NCBI GenBank assembly: GCA_022766905.1
Contig: JALEPU010000067.1
Coordinates: 1 to 35,113 of the forward strand
DNA from: Lachnospiraceae bacterium
GTDB lineage: Bacteria; Bacillota; Clostridia; Lachnospirales; Lachnospiraceae
Direction of reading: 5' to 3'
Length of the DNA: 35,113 bases
The notes under the pieces are model-generated. The model was not told the origin of the DNA and searched no databases. It saw only the letters and a program-made list of their open reading frames with translations. Shown here piece by piece: positions 6,682 through 16,534 of the stretch (its first letter is position 1; each line of letters begins with the position of its first letter). The position numbers were made by a program, and so were the translations under genes.

Positions 6682-8370
6682 TTACATCTGTTCCGGACAG
6701 TCAATTCCAAGCAATGATAAAGCATCTTTTAAAATTGTTTTTGTTAAAACAACAATTTTCAAACGGGCCATCTTAATGGTTTCATCTTCCACATTAATCT
6801 GACATTCATGATAGAATTTGTTAAACGCCTGAGCAACAGACATTGCAAATCTGGAAATAATGAAAGGTTCCATTTTCTCAGAAGCATCTTTTACTACTTC
6901 CGGATAACGGGAAATTTCTTTTAATAAATTCATAGAAGCATCATCGGTAATAACAGAATAATCAATATCTTCTCCTACCTGATCAATTCCTGCTTTGCGA
7001 AGAACACTGGCTGCCCTTGCATAAGTGTATTGTACATAAGGACCAGTCTCTCCATCAAAATTAAGAATTTTATCCCAGTTGAAGATAACATCTTTAATTC
7101 TCTGGTTATATAAATCATTGAAAATAATAGCACCGATTCCAACTTTATGTGCAACTTCGTCTTTATCAGGAAGATTTGGATTTTTCTCTTCAATGATTTC
7201 TCTTATTTTATCAATAGACTCTCTTAAAATATCTTCTGCATAAATAACATTACCATTTCTTGTAGAAAGTTTGCCCCCTTCTAAGCTAACAAGACCATAT
7301 GGAACATGAACAAGCTGATCTGCCCAATCATATCCCATCAAATCAATCACTTTAAAGAACTGAGCAAAGTGAAGCTTTTGTTCCAGACCTGTGACATAGA
7401 TACATTTGCTGAAATTATATGTTTTCTTTCTATATAATACAGCTGCCAGATCACGAGTCGCATAAATAGAACTTCCATCTTTTTTTGTAATCAGACATGG
7501 AGCCATATTATATTCATCCAACGGAACAATATAAGCTCCTTCACTTTCTACCAATAAATTCTTTTCTTTTAATTCTTCTACCACAGCACCGGTTTTATCT
7601 CTGTAAAAACTTTCTCCGTTATAAGAGTCGAATTCCATATTTAAAAGCTTATATGTTCTCTTATATTCTACCAGACTGATATCTTTAAACCATTGCCAAA
7701 TAGAAAGAGCTTCTTCATTTCCCTGTTCCATCTTAGCAAACCATGCTCTTGCCTCATCGTTCAAAGATTCATCTTTTTCTGCTTCTTCATGGAATTTTAC
7801 ATAAATTTTCATCAGGGCTTCTACGCCATCTCTTTCAATTTCTTCTTTATTGCCCCATTTTTTATATGCAACAATCAACTTACCGAACTGAGTACCCCAG
7901 TCTCCAAGATGATTAATTCTTTCCACATGATATCCTAATTTGGAGAAAATTTTGTAAAGAGAATTTCCGATAATCGTTGTTCTTAAATGTCCTACATGGA
8001 AGTTCTTTGCTACATTAGGGGAAGAATAGTCAATACAGATTGTCTGACCCTCTCCTTCTGTTGAACCACCAAAATTCGGAACAGAAGACTGTTTGATGAT
8101 TTCTTTTGCAAACTGTTCTTTATCTACAAAGAAATTTAAATATCCTCCGTTATTTTCAATTTTTGATAAAAATTCTGCCTGTTCCATCTGATTCTTCAAA
8201 TCTTCTGCAATCATCTGAGGTGCTTTCCGATAAATCTTTGCAAGGCGGAAACATGGAAATGCAAAATCTCCCATTTCAGGCTTCGGAGGAATCTCCAGTA
8301 ATTTTTCAATATCTTCGTTTGTTAATTCCTCTATATAACTGGAAATAAACTCAACTACTTTTTGTTTCAT
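6682..8370 (-). CDS. argS: Arginine--tRNA ligase
   Basis: A class I aminoacyl-tRNA synthetase of 562 residues from the chosen start. The N-terminal domain precedes the HIGH-type motif HVGH (residues 125-128, in SSPNVAKNFHVGHLR). The KMSKS region is the family's degenerate form, near GGKLSTRNGNVIY. The C-terminal helical DALR anticodon-binding domain ends in LLGIDCPEQM. The reading frame is open 13 codons further upstream, but that ATG has no ribosome-binding site. The ATG at 8370 follows AGAAAGGAT at good spacing and gives the normal N-terminus MKQKVVEFIS. It follows the 248-residue coiled-coil gene by 45 bases. Confidence 0.96.
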   Translation of the reverse strand: MKQKVVEFISSYIEELTNEDIEKLLEIPPKPEMGDFAFPCFRLAKIYRKAPQMIAEDLKNQMEQAEFLSKIENNGGYLNFFVDKEQFAKEIIKQSSVPNFGGSTEGEGQTICIDYSSPNVAKNFHVGHLRTTIIGNSLYKIFSKLGYHVERINHLGDWGTQFGKLIVAYKKWGNKEEIERDGVEALMKIYVKFHEEAEKDESLNDEARAWFAKMEQGNEEALSIWQWFKDISLVEYKRTYKLLNMEFDSYNGESFYRDKTGAVVEELKEKNLLVESEGAYIVPLDEYNMAPCLITKKDGSSIYATRDLAAVLYRKKTYNFSKCIYVTGLEQKLHFAQFFKVIDLMGYDWADQLVHVPYGLVSLEGGKLSTRNGNVIYAEDILRESIDKIREIIEEKNPNLPDKDEVAHKVGIGAIIFNDLYNQRIKDVIFNWDKILNFDGETGPYVQYTYARAASVLRKAGIDQVGEDIDYSVITDDASMNLLKEISRYPEVVKDASEKMEPFIISRFAMSVAQAFNKFYHECQINVEDETIKMARLKIVVLTKTILKDALSLLGIDCPEQM

Positions 8371-8415
8371 AATATTCTTATCCTTTCTCTCGATTGACGA
8401 TTCCGTCATCTATTT

Positions 8416-9162
8416 TTATTTTTCATTTTTTATTAAAAGATCATATTGATAGCTATATTGATCGATAAAATGATCATCCAGAAGTATCTGAAGCGATAAA
8501 TGAATCTTATCCTCTGATCTTTCTCCTTCAATCAGAACCGTATCTGCAGGGGAAGCCTCTAAAGAAGCACTAATTGTATAAGTAAGAATCTGAATCAAAT
8601 ATCGGTTCATTACAGTATCTGTTCGTTTTCCATGATTTTCAAAATCCAGTAAAAATTCTTCCTCTGGATATCGTTTTTGAAGAAATACAATCATGGATTC
8701 CAGCATTTCTTTCAAATCATCCGATTCATCCATCTCTTTCTCCGAAGAATAACTTTTTTCTTCCTCACTGACAACATCAGAACAGGTACTCTCTTCTTCC
8801 GTCAGATTTTCTTTCTTCTTTTCATTTTCCAAAAGCTGTACAAAACAAAGATATTTCTTTATCTGTTCCATCTTCTGACTCATATTTGATAAATCTTCTT
8901 CTAATAATTGGATTTTTTGTAATTTTTTATTATTCTGATAGGAATTAAAATCTTCCTCTTGAAAAAGTTCATCATCAAATGGAGAAAAAAGCCTTTTGAT
9001 TCGTTCTGAATCTTTGTTACCAAATAACTGCTGTTCTTCTTGTTTTTGTTCTACTTCCAGACGAAGTTTCTCGCAAAGAACTTCATCTTTTTTTCCTGAT
9101 AATGACATAAATTCTTTGGTGAGATATTCTTTTAATTCCTCATACAAGGTTTCATCTATCAT
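8416..9162 (-). CDS. Acidic coiled-coil protein of unknown function
   Basis: I do not recognise this 248-residue protein with confidence. Residues 1-125 are highly charged and helical with heptad-like spacing (LQKIQLLEEDLSNMSQKMEQIKKYL). Residues 120-150 are a Glu/Ser-rich linker. The last 100 residues read as an alpha/beta domain with RYLIQILTYTISASLEA, then DTVLIEGERSEDKIHLSLQILLDD. This pattern of an N-box-like helix followed by two strands and a DD turn recalls the degenerate ATP-binding end of a DegS-type histidine kinase. There is no H-box histidine or glycine-rich G-box that I can see, so a kinase call is not justified. It is co-directional with argS, 45 bases away, and probably co-transcribed. 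Confidence 0.6.
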   Translation of the reverse strand: MIDETLYEELKEYLTKEFMSLSGKKDEVLCEKLRLEVEQKQEEQQLFGNKDSERIKRLFSPFDDELFQEEDFNSYQNNKKLQKIQLLEEDLSNMSQKMEQIKKYLCFVQLLENEKKKENLTEEESTCSDVVSEEEKSYSSEKEMDESDDLKEMLESMIVFLQKRYPEEEFLLDFENHGKRTDTVMNRYLIQILTYTISASLEASPADTVLIEGERSEDKIHLSLQILLDDHFIDQYSYQYDLLIKNEK

Positions 9163-9269
9163 TTTCTCATCCTAACTATTCAAAATAATTCTTCCTTTTT
9201 TCAACTTTTCAGTTCTCTCCTATGATACATGAAAAAGAAAAGAAAGAAAAGTCTGTTTCAAAAAAAAGT

Positions 9270-9298
9270 TTGTATATCTTTTCTATTTGAACTATAAT
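9270..9298 (+). promoter_or_regulatory. Promoter of the alpha/beta-hydrolase-fold gene
   Basis: TTGTAT (9270-9275), a 17-base spacer and a perfect TATAAT (9293-9298). It sits about 60 bases before the ATG, which has a strong AGAAAGGAG ribosome-binding site. Confidence 0.7.
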
Positions 9299-9358
9299 AA
9301 AAGTACATCACATTAGGATTGCAGGCAGCATTCCCGAATAACAGAAAGGAGAAATCCT

Positions 9359-10342
9359 ATGAAAAAATATCAAAAAGCTCTTGCTGCTATCGGTACTTTG
9401 GTGACCGCAGGACTCGCCGGTATGCATTACGCTAATCGTATCATTGCAAAAAAAGCCTGTGAAAAAGAATTATTATTTAACCAAGAAGGCAATTACTATT
9501 CTTTCCGTTTTGGCAATATTTTTTATACGAAGCAAGGCAGCGGACAACCCCTACTACTGATTCATGAATTAAATCCGGCCTGTTCCCATATTGAGTTTAA
9601 AGCAATTATAGAAGAACTCTCTACTCAGTATACTGTTTATACGATGGATTTGCTTGGATGCGGCCGTTCTGATAAACCGGCCATTACCTATACTGCTTAT
9701 CTCTACGTACAGATGGTGAATGATTTCATTAAAAATGTCATTGGAGAGCCAACCCATATTATTGTTTCCGGTATGGCTTCTTCTCCGGTTTTATTAGCCT
9801 GCAGCATTGAACCCGATTTATATGACAAGATTATTTGTATCAATCCACCTTCCCTTCAAGCTGGTAATAAAATTCCGACTCCGGCACTTCGTATGTTAAA
9901 AACTTTAATCGAAGTACCTGTTTTGGGAACTTTTATTTATAACCTGCATGTCAATCAAAAAGCCATTGAAAGAAAGCTGGAAAAAGAAATCTTTTATCAT
10001 CCACCAACCGGTCAGATGTCTTCCTATCTGTTAAGACAGAAAAAGAAATGTGCTGCATTTCTTTACGAAAGTTCTCATCTGAATGGATATGGTTCCAAAT
10101 ACTTATATTCCAGTTTAAGAGCCAGATATCTAAACGTCAACACCTTCCAGGCATTAACCAATATTGATCACAGTATTTATGTGATTATGGGCAAAGAAGA
10201 ACCGGATGCAAGAGAACGAACCAGGGAATACAGAGAATGTAATTGTTCTATTGAAACAGCTCTCATTCCAAGAACCAAACATGTACCACATCTGGAAAAT
10301 CCATCCAGATTCTTAAATCTATGTCAGATTTTTTTTAATTAA
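9359..10342 (+). CDS. Alpha/beta-hydrolase-fold protein, nucleophile apparently missing
   Basis: A 327-residue protein with an N-terminal hydrophobic segment (about 8-28), which would anchor it to the membrane or export it. The body has the hydrolase fold: an oxyanion-region HELNPACS (69-76), the DLLGCGRSDKP strand-turn (97-107), and a C-terminal KHVPHLENP whose H308 matches the catalytic histidine. At the nucleophile elbow the usual G-x-S-x-G is replaced by S137-G-M139-A-S141-S. Aligning with 'VGHSMGG', the serine position is methionine. The acidic member may be E280/E281 or D283. It may be a non-catalytic homologue, or S141/S142 may act instead. It is the only plus-strand gene in the left arm, opposed to replication, and converges on rsmG with 13 bases between the stops. 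Confidence 0.8.
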   Translation: MKKYQKALAAIGTLVTAGLAGMHYANRIIAKKACEKELLFNQEGNYYSFRFGNIFYTKQGSGQPLLLIHELNPACSHIEFKAIIEELSTQYTVYTMDLLGCGRSDKPAITYTAYLYVQMVNDFIKNVIGEPTHIIVSGMASSPVLLACSIEPDLYDKIICINPPSLQAGNKIPTPALRMLKTLIEVPVLGTFIYNLHVNQKAIERKLEKEIFYHPPTGQMSSYLLRQKKKCAAFLYESSHLNGYGSKYLYSSLRARYLNVNTFQALTNIDHSIYVIMGKEEPDARERTREYRECNCSIETALIPRTKHVPHLENPSRFLNLCQIFFN

Positions 10343-10355
10343 TCACATGGCATGA

Positions 10356-11066
10356 TCATTTTAAAGGCTCCTTAGAAGGCATCCCTGCTTTTCTCGGATA
10401 TTTCTTTGGAGTCTTTTTTTCTTTTTTAATACATACAAAATCTCTTTCGATTTCTGTTTCCGGAAGAGTAAAAGAAATCACATCTTCTACTTTTCCACCC
10501 AAAAGAAACATTGCTTTTTTGATTTCTTTCAATTCTTCCTGTACTTTTCCGCTTTTATAGGAAATAAAGGAACCTCCTTCTTTTACATAAGGAAGACAGT
10601 ATTCACTTAAGGTAGTAAGATTAGCAACTGCACGGGAAACACAATAATCAAATTGTTCCCTATATTCCGGCTTTTTCGCATAATCTTCTGCTCTTCCATG
10701 TAAAGCTTCAATCTGTTCTAACTGAAGTTCTTCGATTACCTCTTTTAAAAATAAAATTCTTTTATTTAAAGAATCCAATAAAACAATCTTTAAATTAGGA
10801 AATACGATTTTTAATGGAATGCCCGGAAAACCTGCTCCACAGCCTAAATCCAATAAAGAAGCTTCTCCGGACAGATCAACTGCTTTTACAAGAGAAATAC
10901 TATCAATAAAATGTTTATCTACCACTTCATTCCATTCTGTAATTGCAGTAAGATTCATCACTTTATTTTTTTCTATGAGCATTTCATAATATTTTTGGAA
11001 CTGAGACAGCTGTTTTTCATTTAATTCAATCCCCAGTTCCAATGCTTTTCTTTTCAATTCTTCCAT
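10356..11066 (-). CDS. rsmG: 16S rRNA (guanine-527-N7)-methyltransferase
   Basis: A 236-residue SAM-dependent methyltransferase that makes m7G527 in the 530 loop of 16S rRNA; loss gives low-level streptomycin resistance in other bacteria. Motif I is LLDLGCGAGFPGIPLKI, typical of RsmG/GidB. A Lys-rich C-terminal tail (KKTPKKYPRKAGMPSKEPLK) also matches the family. It begins 14 bases after mnmG ends, forming the tail of the mnmE-mnmG-rsmG unit. Confidence 0.97.
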   Translation of the reverse strand: MEELKRKALELGIELNEKQLSQFQKYYEMLIEKNKVMNLTAITEWNEVVDKHFIDSISLVKAVDLSGEASLLDLGCGAGFPGIPLKIVFPNLKIVLLDSLNKRILFLKEVIEELQLEQIEALHGRAEDYAKKPEYREQFDYCVSRAVANLTTLSEYCLPYVKEGGSFISYKSGKVQEELKEIKKAMFLLGGKVEDVISFTLPETEIERDFVCIKKEKKTPKKYPRKAGMPSKEPLK

Positions 11067-11080
11067 CTATGATTCCTTTC

Positions 11081-12964
11081 TTAAGAAACATGATTGTGAC
11101 TTCCCAGATAAATGAGAAGTACGGAAATATCAGCCGGAGAAACTCCACTGATTCTACTTGCCTGTCCAATGGAACGAGGACGGAAAGCATTTAATTTCTG
11201 AACCGCTTCTTTTCTTAAACTGTTCACCTTTTCATAGCAAATGTCTTCCGGAATTAATTTTGCTTCCATCTTTTTAAACTGTTCAACTTGTTTTAATTGC
11301 CTTTTTATATATCCTTCATATTTAATATGAATTTCAACCTGCTGTGTTACTTCATCCGGAAGATCCGGCCTGTCTTTATCAATAGGACCTAAGATATCAT
11401 AGGTAATTTCAGGTCTGCGGATTAATTCTGCAAGAGATACGGCTGTTTTAAGAGGAGTACTGTTATGAGCTTCTAACAATTCCTGCACCTGTTTATTGGC
11501 ACCAATCATCACATGACTGACTCTTTTTATCTCCTCTTCTATCTTCTCCTGTTTCCAGAGAAGTTTGTCATATCGATCCTTTTCAATCAAGCCAACTTCA
11601 TACCCAATTGGTGTAAGGCGCAGATCTGCATTATCCTGACGAAGCAACAGCCTATATTCTGCTCTGGATGTCATCATCCGATAAGGTTCATGGGTTTCTT
11701 TTGTCACCAGATCATCAATTAATACGCCAATATACGCCTGAGAACGATCCAGAATAACAGCTTCTTTTCCTTCTATCATGCGAGCTGCATTGATACCGGC
11801 AAGCAGTCCCTGACATCCTGCTTCTTCATAACCGGAACTACCATTTATCTGTCCGGCACTGAAAAGACCTTTTATTTTCTTAAACTCTAAAGAAGACTTT
11901 AACTGCATCGGATTGATACAGTCATATTCAATAGCATAGGCATTTCGTATTATTTTTGCATGTTCCATTCCTTTTACAGACCGATACATCTCATATTGGA
12001 CGTCTTCCGGCAAAGAACTGGACATACCTCCGATATACATCTCGTTGGTATCTTCGCCTTCCGGTTCAATAAAAACCTGATGGCGATTCTTATCTGCGAA
12101 TTTTACAACCTTATCTTCAATGGATGGACAATATCTTGGTCCGGTTCCCTCAATTGCTCCGGAAAATAAAGGAGAACGATGAAGATTTTTTCGGATAATT
12201 TCATGGGTTTTCTCATTGGTATAAGTGAGCCAGCATGAAATCTGATCTCTTTTTATATCTTCTTCCCGATTGGTAAAACTGAATGGAACAATTTTTTCAT
12301 CTCCGAATTGTTCTTCCATCTGAGAAAAATCAATAGAATTTTTATCAATTCTGGCCGGTGTACCTGTTTTAAATCGATATAGTTCAATCCCATGTTCCAT
12401 CAAAGACCGGCTTAATTGATTAGCCGCCGGAAGTCCATTCGGACCGGTTTCATGACTGATATCCCCGTAAATACATCTGGCCTTTAAATAAGTTCCTGTT
12501 GTTAAAATAACTGCTTTCCCGTAATAAACAGCACCTGAATCTGTTTTTACCCCTTTTATAATATTTTCTTCTATCAGAAGTTCTGTCACTTCAGCCTGGC
12601 GGATTGTCAGATGCTTCGTATCAAAAATTACTTTTCGCATCTGTTTCTGATATTCCTCTTTATCAGCCTGAGCCCGAAGAGAATGGACCGCAGGACCTTT
12701 TGATTTATTTAACATTTTGGACTGAATATACGTTTTATCAATATTTTTGCCCATTTCTCCGCCCAAAGCGTCAATTTCCCGGACCAGATGTCCTTTGGAA
12801 CTTCCTCCAATGTTCGGATTACAAGGCATCATTGCCACATTGGACATACTGACCGTAAACATAATGGTTTCCATATTCAGTCTTGCCGCTGCTAAAGCTG
12901 CTTCACACCCTGCATGCCCTGCGCCAACTACGATTACATCATATTTTTCTTCCACATGTGCCAT
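11081..12964 (-). CDS. mnmG: tRNA uridine-34 carboxymethylaminomethyl-modification enzyme MnmG
   Basis: A 627-residue FAD protein that, with MnmE, installs the cmnm5 group on U34 of tRNAs reading split codon boxes. The N-terminal dinucleotide-binding motif is [18 protein letters not shown]. The GidA signatures [19 protein letters not shown] and [13 protein letters not shown] follow. The C-terminal helical domain that contacts MnmE and tRNA ends with [17 protein letters not shown]. Ribosome-binding site AAAGGTG precedes the ATG. It begins 11 bases after the end of mnmE, its functional partner. Confidence 0.98.
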   Translation of the reverse strand: MAHVEEKYDVIVVGAGHAGCEAALAAARLNMETIMFTVSMSNVAMMPCNPNIGGSSKGHLVREIDALGGEMGKNIDKTYIQSKMLNKSKGPAVHSLRAQADKEEYQKQMRKVIFDTKHLTIRQAEVTELLIEENIIKGVKTDSGAVYYGKAVILTTGTYLKARCIYGDISHETGPNGLPAANQLSRSLMEHGIELYRFKTGTPARIDKNSIDFSQMEEQFGDEKIVPFSFTNREEDIKRDQISCWLTYTNEKTHEIIRKNLHRSPLFSGAIEGTGPRYCPSIEDKVVKFADKNRHQVFIEPEGEDTNEMYIGGMSSSLPEDVQYEMYRSVKGMEHAKIIRNAYAIEYDCINPMQLKSSLEFKKIKGLFSAGQINGSSGYEEAGCQGLLAGINAARMIEGKEAVILDRSQAYIGVLIDDLVTKETHEPYRMMTSRAEYRLLLRQDNADLRLTPIGYEVGLIEKDRYDKLLWKQEKIEEEIKRVSHVMIGANKQVQELLEAHNSTPLKTAVSLAELIRRPEITYDILGPIDKDRPDLPDEVTQQVEIHIKYEGYIKRQLKQVEQFKKMEAKLIPEDICYEKVNSLRKEAVQKLNAFRPRSIGQASRISGVSPADISVLLIYLGSHNHVS

Positions 12965-12975
12965 GTTTTCACCTT

Positions 12976-14355
12976 TTACTTTCCTGTACAGAATTCCCTG
13001 AATATTTCATTCACCAGGTCTTCTCCCATCGATTCCCCTAAAATATAACCAAGATGTTCATAGGCATCGGTAAGATCAATGGAAAAAAAGTCTTCCGGCA
13101 TTCCATCCATAATACTTTGAAGCACCATAGAAAGACTTTGAGATGCCTGACATAAACTATTTTTATGTCTCATATTGGTAATATAGATTTCATCATTAAA
13201 AGAAAGCTTTCCTTCAAAAAACATCTCTTCTAATTTTTCATACAGTTCATCAAGTCCTGTTTCTTCTCTCGCAGAAAAAACAATCATATCTTTTGAGATA
13301 TGTGTTCTGATTTCCTTTTCTCCTGTTACCTGATTAAGATCTGATTTATTTAAAATAATAATTGCCTTTTTCTCTTTCAGACAATCCATAATCTCAAAAT
13401 CATTTTCATCCAGAGGTCTGGAACTATCTGCCACGTATAAAACAAGATCTGACTGATCCATGGTTTCTTTGGCTTTTTCAATTCCTATTTTTTCTACAAT
13501 ATCTTCTGTTTTTCGAATTCCTGCCGTATCAATTACCTGAAGAGGAATTCCCTTCACCTGAATCGTTTCCTCCAGCGTATCTCTTGTTGTTCCTGCAATT
13601 TCTGTTACAATTGCCCTGTCCTCTCCCACTAAAAGATTCAGCAATGAAGATTTTCCGGCATTTGGTTTCCCTACAATCGCCGTTCGAATTCCTTCTTTTA
13701 AGATTCTTCCATTCTCTGCCGTTTCAATCAGATGATCAATTTTCTCTTTTTGTTCCGTTACTACAAGTTCCAGGTGATTTGCGAATCCATCCAGAGAAAT
13801 ATGCTCCGGATCATCCAAAGCTGATTCAATATAAGCGATTTCGTATAGAATTTTGCCTCGTATCTCTTCTATTTTTCTTTTTAATCCACCGGACAGCTGT
13901 TTCATAGAACTTTCCAGAGCAAATTCATTTTTCGAATGAATCACATCCATAACAGCTTCTGCCTGTGAAAGGTCAATCCTTCCATTTAAAAAAGCTCTTT
14001 TTGTAAATTCGCCAGGCTCGGCGGGACGAGCTCCTGCTTCTATGGCTGTTTCCAGAACTTTTTTTAAAACAACAACTCCTCCATGGCAGTCTATTTCAAC
14101 CACATCTTCTCCTGTATAAGATTTTGGTCCTCTCATAAGAAGTAAAATTCCCTCGTCTACTGTTTTTTCATGATGGACGACATGTCCGTAAACAGCAGAG
14201 TAAGATGCCATATCAGATACTTTCTTTTTTTGATTTGCCGGTAAAAATATTTCATTTCCAATAGAGATTGCATCCGGACCGCTGATCCTTACAATTCCAA
14301 TTCCCCCATCTGACATGGCTGTTGAAATTGCTGCAATCGTATCTTCTCTAAACAT
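12976..14355 (-). CDS. mnmE: tRNA modification GTPase MnmE
   Basis: A 459-residue potassium-dependent GTPase, partner of MnmG in U34 modification. The N-terminal domain (1-118) binds the formyl-folate donor. The inserted G domain carries GKPNAGKSS (229-237), [10 protein letters not shown] for G3, and NKSD for G4. The C-terminal CTGK (456-459) is the conserved CxGK motif essential for modification. It starts just beyond an intrinsic terminator that follows jag, so a separate promoter or read-through is needed to express mnmE-mnmG-rsmG. I do not see a strong promoter in the short gap. Confidence 0.98.
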   Translation of the reverse strand: MFREDTIAAISTAMSDGGIGIVRISGPDAISIGNEIFLPANQKKKVSDMASYSAVYGHVVHHEKTVDEGILLLMRGPKSYTGEDVVEIDCHGGVVVLKKVLETAIEAGARPAEPGEFTKRAFLNGRIDLSQAEAVMDVIHSKNEFALESSMKQLSGGLKRKIEEIRGKILYEIAYIESALDDPEHISLDGFANHLELVVTEQKEKIDHLIETAENGRILKEGIRTAIVGKPNAGKSSLLNLLVGEDRAIVTEIAGTTRDTLEETIQVKGIPLQVIDTAGIRKTEDIVEKIGIEKAKETMDQSDLVLYVADSSRPLDENDFEIMDCLKEKKAIIILNKSDLNQVTGEKEIRTHISKDMIVFSAREETGLDELYEKLEEMFFEGKLSFNDEIYITNMRHKNSLCQASQSLSMVLQSIMDGMPEDFFSIDLTDAYEHLGYILGESMGEDLVNEIFREFCTGK

Positions 14356-14373
14356 ATGAAACCTCCATATTGG

Positions 14374-14405
14374 AAAAAAAGCTGCTGCAAAATTGCAGCA
14401 GCTTT
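14374..14405 (-). terminator. Intrinsic terminator between jag and mnmE
   Basis: On the minus strand AAAGCTGCTGCAA (14405-14393) pairs perfectly with TTGCAGCAGCTTT (14390-14378) around a two-base loop, then runs into TTTT. It begins about 8 bases after the jag stop. It would end the rpmH-rnpA-yidD-yidC-jag transcript, or lower read-through into mnmE. Confidence 0.85.
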
Positions 14406-14412
14406 CTTATAA

Positions 14413-15039
14413 TCAGGAACGTTTTAACATAACCACAACTTTACGATATGGTTCTTCTCCTTCACTCTTTGTACATACATACTTGTCATTTTGTAATGCA
14501 GAGTGAATAATTCTTCTTTCATAAGGATTCATCGGTTCCAGATAAACAGATCTTCTTGTTCTTTTTACTTTATAAGCAATATTCTTTGCTAACGTTTCCA
14601 GTGTTTCTTTTCTTCTTTCCCGATAATTTTCTGTATCAATTTTCACTCGAATATAAGCATCACTTTCTTTATTTACATAAAGACTGGTCAAATACTGGAT
14701 GGAATCTAAGGTCTGTCCTCTTTTTCCGATTAAAATTCCCATATCCGGACCGGACAATTCAATATCCATGCTGTTATTTTCTTTGTCCATCTCAATTTTT
14801 ACTTCTGTCTCTACTTTCATTGCCTCAAAAAGTTTGTCCAGAAACTCTTTTGCTCTTTTCTCTACAGGAACTTTCGGCTGAACTTTAATGATTGCCGGTT
14901 TGGCAAACATTCCAAGGAAACCAGTACTTCCTTCTGACTCTACTTCATATACTAAATCACTGCTTGCAATTCCCAGTTCAATACTTGCATTAGTAATTGC
15001 TTCATCTACAGTCTTACCCTGGAAAGTTAATAATTCCAT
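14413..15039 (-). CDS. jag: RNA-binding protein Jag/KhpB
   Basis: A 208-residue cytoplasmic RNA-binding protein implicated in cell elongation and sRNA/mRNA binding in streptococci and clostridia. Three domains are visible. The Jag_N domain is at about 1-50 (MELLTFQGKTVDEAITNASIEL). The KH domain has its GxxG loop as IGKRGQTLDSIQYL. The R3H domain has ERRIIHSAL. Its ATG overlaps the yidC stop as TAATG, so translation is coupled to yidC, which is the usual arrangement. Confidence 0.96.
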   Translation of the reverse strand: MELLTFQGKTVDEAITNASIELGIASSDLVYEVESEGSTGFLGMFAKPAIIKVQPKVPVEKRAKEFLDKLFEAMKVETEVKIEMDKENNSMDIELSGPDMGILIGKRGQTLDSIQYLTSLYVNKESDAYIRVKIDTENYRERRKETLETLAKNIAYKVKRTRRSVYLEPMNPYERRIIHSALQNDKYVCTKSEGEEPYRKVVVMLKRS

Positions 15040-16295
15040 TACTTGCTTCCCCCTTTTTTGTTCCTTTCATTAAATTCTTTGACTAAACCTGCTTTTTCTG
15101 CCAGACTTCCTGGTTTTGCATTTCTAGTCTGTAAATTGCTGTAGCTGATTTCATCAGCATTTTTTCCATTGTCGTAATTCTTTGTTTTTGTTTTTGCTGC
15201 ATTGGTGATACTTCCGTCTCCTGTCGGAACTTCACTTTCTCCTCCAACCTTTTCCATCATTTTCTGAGTCAGGGAAGGTTTTTTCTTCTTCTTAGAAGCT
15301 TTTTCCATATTTTTTGCAATCAATGCTTCCATATCCATATGATCGATGTATTTATTTACAATTAACTGCTGAAGTACCTGGAAAATAGCACTTGCTGACC
15401 AGTAAATACCAATACCTGCAGGGAATGAGAAACACATAATAAATGACATCAGAGGCATCATCAGATTCATCTGCTTTGTCATGGAATTTGCAGGATTATT
15501 CTTATCATTGGAAACTGCCATGGTCTTCATAGATAACCACTGGAAAAAAGCTGCAGCGATTGGAATAATCATATAAACAGAAATTCGAAATCCCGGTGAG
15601 TCTGCAATGTTAATACCTGCAACAAAATCATTCATCTCAATAATCTTTGCAGAGGTTGACTGAATCACATCTGCAATAGAAGGAATCTTCTCTGCCAGGC
15701 TTGTCCAGGACGCTGTTCTGAACTGAGAAATATATCCAATGACATCATCCAGCTGCGGATTTTCTGCTAATTTATAAGTTACTTTTGCTGCATCACCGAT
15801 TCCGGTGATAATTTTTTCATATCCTTTTGTCTCCATCAAAGGAGTTGCAATCTGTGTATATAAAGTCTTCAGCTGAGGAATATAAAATGGCAGATTACGG
15901 ATTACCTGATAAAGTGCCATCAAAATTGGAAGCTGAATAAACATCTGAAGACATCCGCCTGTCATGCTGATTCCATATTTGTCATAAACAGCCTGAATCT
16001 CTTCATTCTGCTTCATCATGGAAGCCTGATCGGTTTTTCCTTTATATTTTTTCTGAATTTTTGCTACTTCAGGCTGAACCAGAGCACTCATCTTGGAAAA
16101 CTTTAACTGCTTGATCGTAAGAGGCAGCATAACCAGTTTAATGATGAATGTAAAGATAATAATACATAAACCTAAGTTTACAATGCCGATAGAACTTAAA
16201 CCGGTAAAAATCCAGTCCATGATATAACCCATCAGCTTTGCAATCGGGTCAATAATGAATCCCAGCAATGGGAAACTTGACTGCGCTAAAAACAT
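15039..16295 (-). CDS. yidC: Membrane protein insertase YidC
   Basis: A 418-residue Oxa1/YidC-family insertase that helps place proteins in the cytoplasmic membrane with or without SecYEG. Membrane segments are seen at about 36-59 (GIVNLGLCIIIFTFIIKLVMLPL) and 113-132. Others lie in the C-terminal half (ISVYMIIPIAAAFFQWL and MNLMMPLMSFIMCFSFPAGIGIYW). The groove-lining positive residue of the first core helix is a lysine (K53) rather than the usual arginine. The tail is Lys-rich. A long extracellular loop of about 80 residues lies between the second and third segments. The frame is open 11 codons further upstream, but the ATG at 16295 follows AAGGAGGAG at ideal spacing and was chosen. Confidence 0.95.
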   Translation of the reverse strand: MFLAQSSFPLLGFIIDPIAKLMGYIMDWIFTGLSSIGIVNLGLCIIIFTFIIKLVMLPLTIKQLKFSKMSALVQPEVAKIQKKYKGKTDQASMMKQNEEIQAVYDKYGISMTGGCLQMFIQLPILMALYQVIRNLPFYIPQLKTLYTQIATPLMETKGYEKIITGIGDAAKVTYKLAENPQLDDVIGYISQFRTASWTSLAEKIPSIADVIQSTSAKIIEMNDFVAGINIADSPGFRISVYMIIPIAAAFFQWLSMKTMAVSNDKNNPANSMTKQMNLMMPLMSFIMCFSFPAGIGIYWSASAIFQVLQQLIVNKYIDHMDMEALIAKNMEKASKKKKKPSLTQKMMEKVGGESEVPTGDGSITNAAKTKTKNYDNGKNADEISYSNLQTRNAKPGSLAEKAGLVKEFNERNKKGGSK

Positions 16296-16311
16296 AAATT
16301 CTCCTCCTTGA

Positions 16312-16524
16312 TTACGGAACAGGATCATATCCGCCTTTGGCGAAAGGATTACACCGAAGAATTCTCCATATACTCAATAACAGCCCCTTGCATGCACCGT
16401 ACTTTTCAATTGCTTCCATGGCATATTGGGAACAGGTTGGCGTATAGATACAGGTACTCCTTCCCTTTAATGCGGACAAATACTTTCTATAAAATTGAAT
16501 CATATATATTAAAATACGTTTCAT
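16312..16524 (-). CDS. yidD: Membrane protein insertion efficiency factor YidD
   Basis: A 70-residue protein with an amphipathic start ([17 protein letters not shown]). The YidD signature follows with its cysteines: [20 protein letters not shown], then [20 protein letters not shown]. It is thought to aid YidC-dependent insertion at the inner face of the membrane. It lies in its usual place between rnpA and yidC, 10 bases after rnpA and 16 before yidC. Confidence 0.96.
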   Translation of the reverse strand: MKRILIYMIQFYRKYLSALKGRSTCIYTPTCSQYAMEAIEKYGACKGLLLSIWRILRCNPFAKGGYDPVP

Positions 16525-16534
16525 AATTGTAATC

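Noticed and set aside
8371-8409. Upstream ATG for argS
   Set aside because: No ribosome-binding site precedes it and the extra 13 residues do not belong to ArgRS; AAAGGAT precedes the ATG at 8370.
12604-13001. Overlapping plus-strand frames opposite mnmG and similar antisense frames opposite gyrB, gyrA, dnaA and yidC
   Set aside because: They lie wholly against well-identified conserved genes, show no ribosome-binding sites or family features, and have odd composition.
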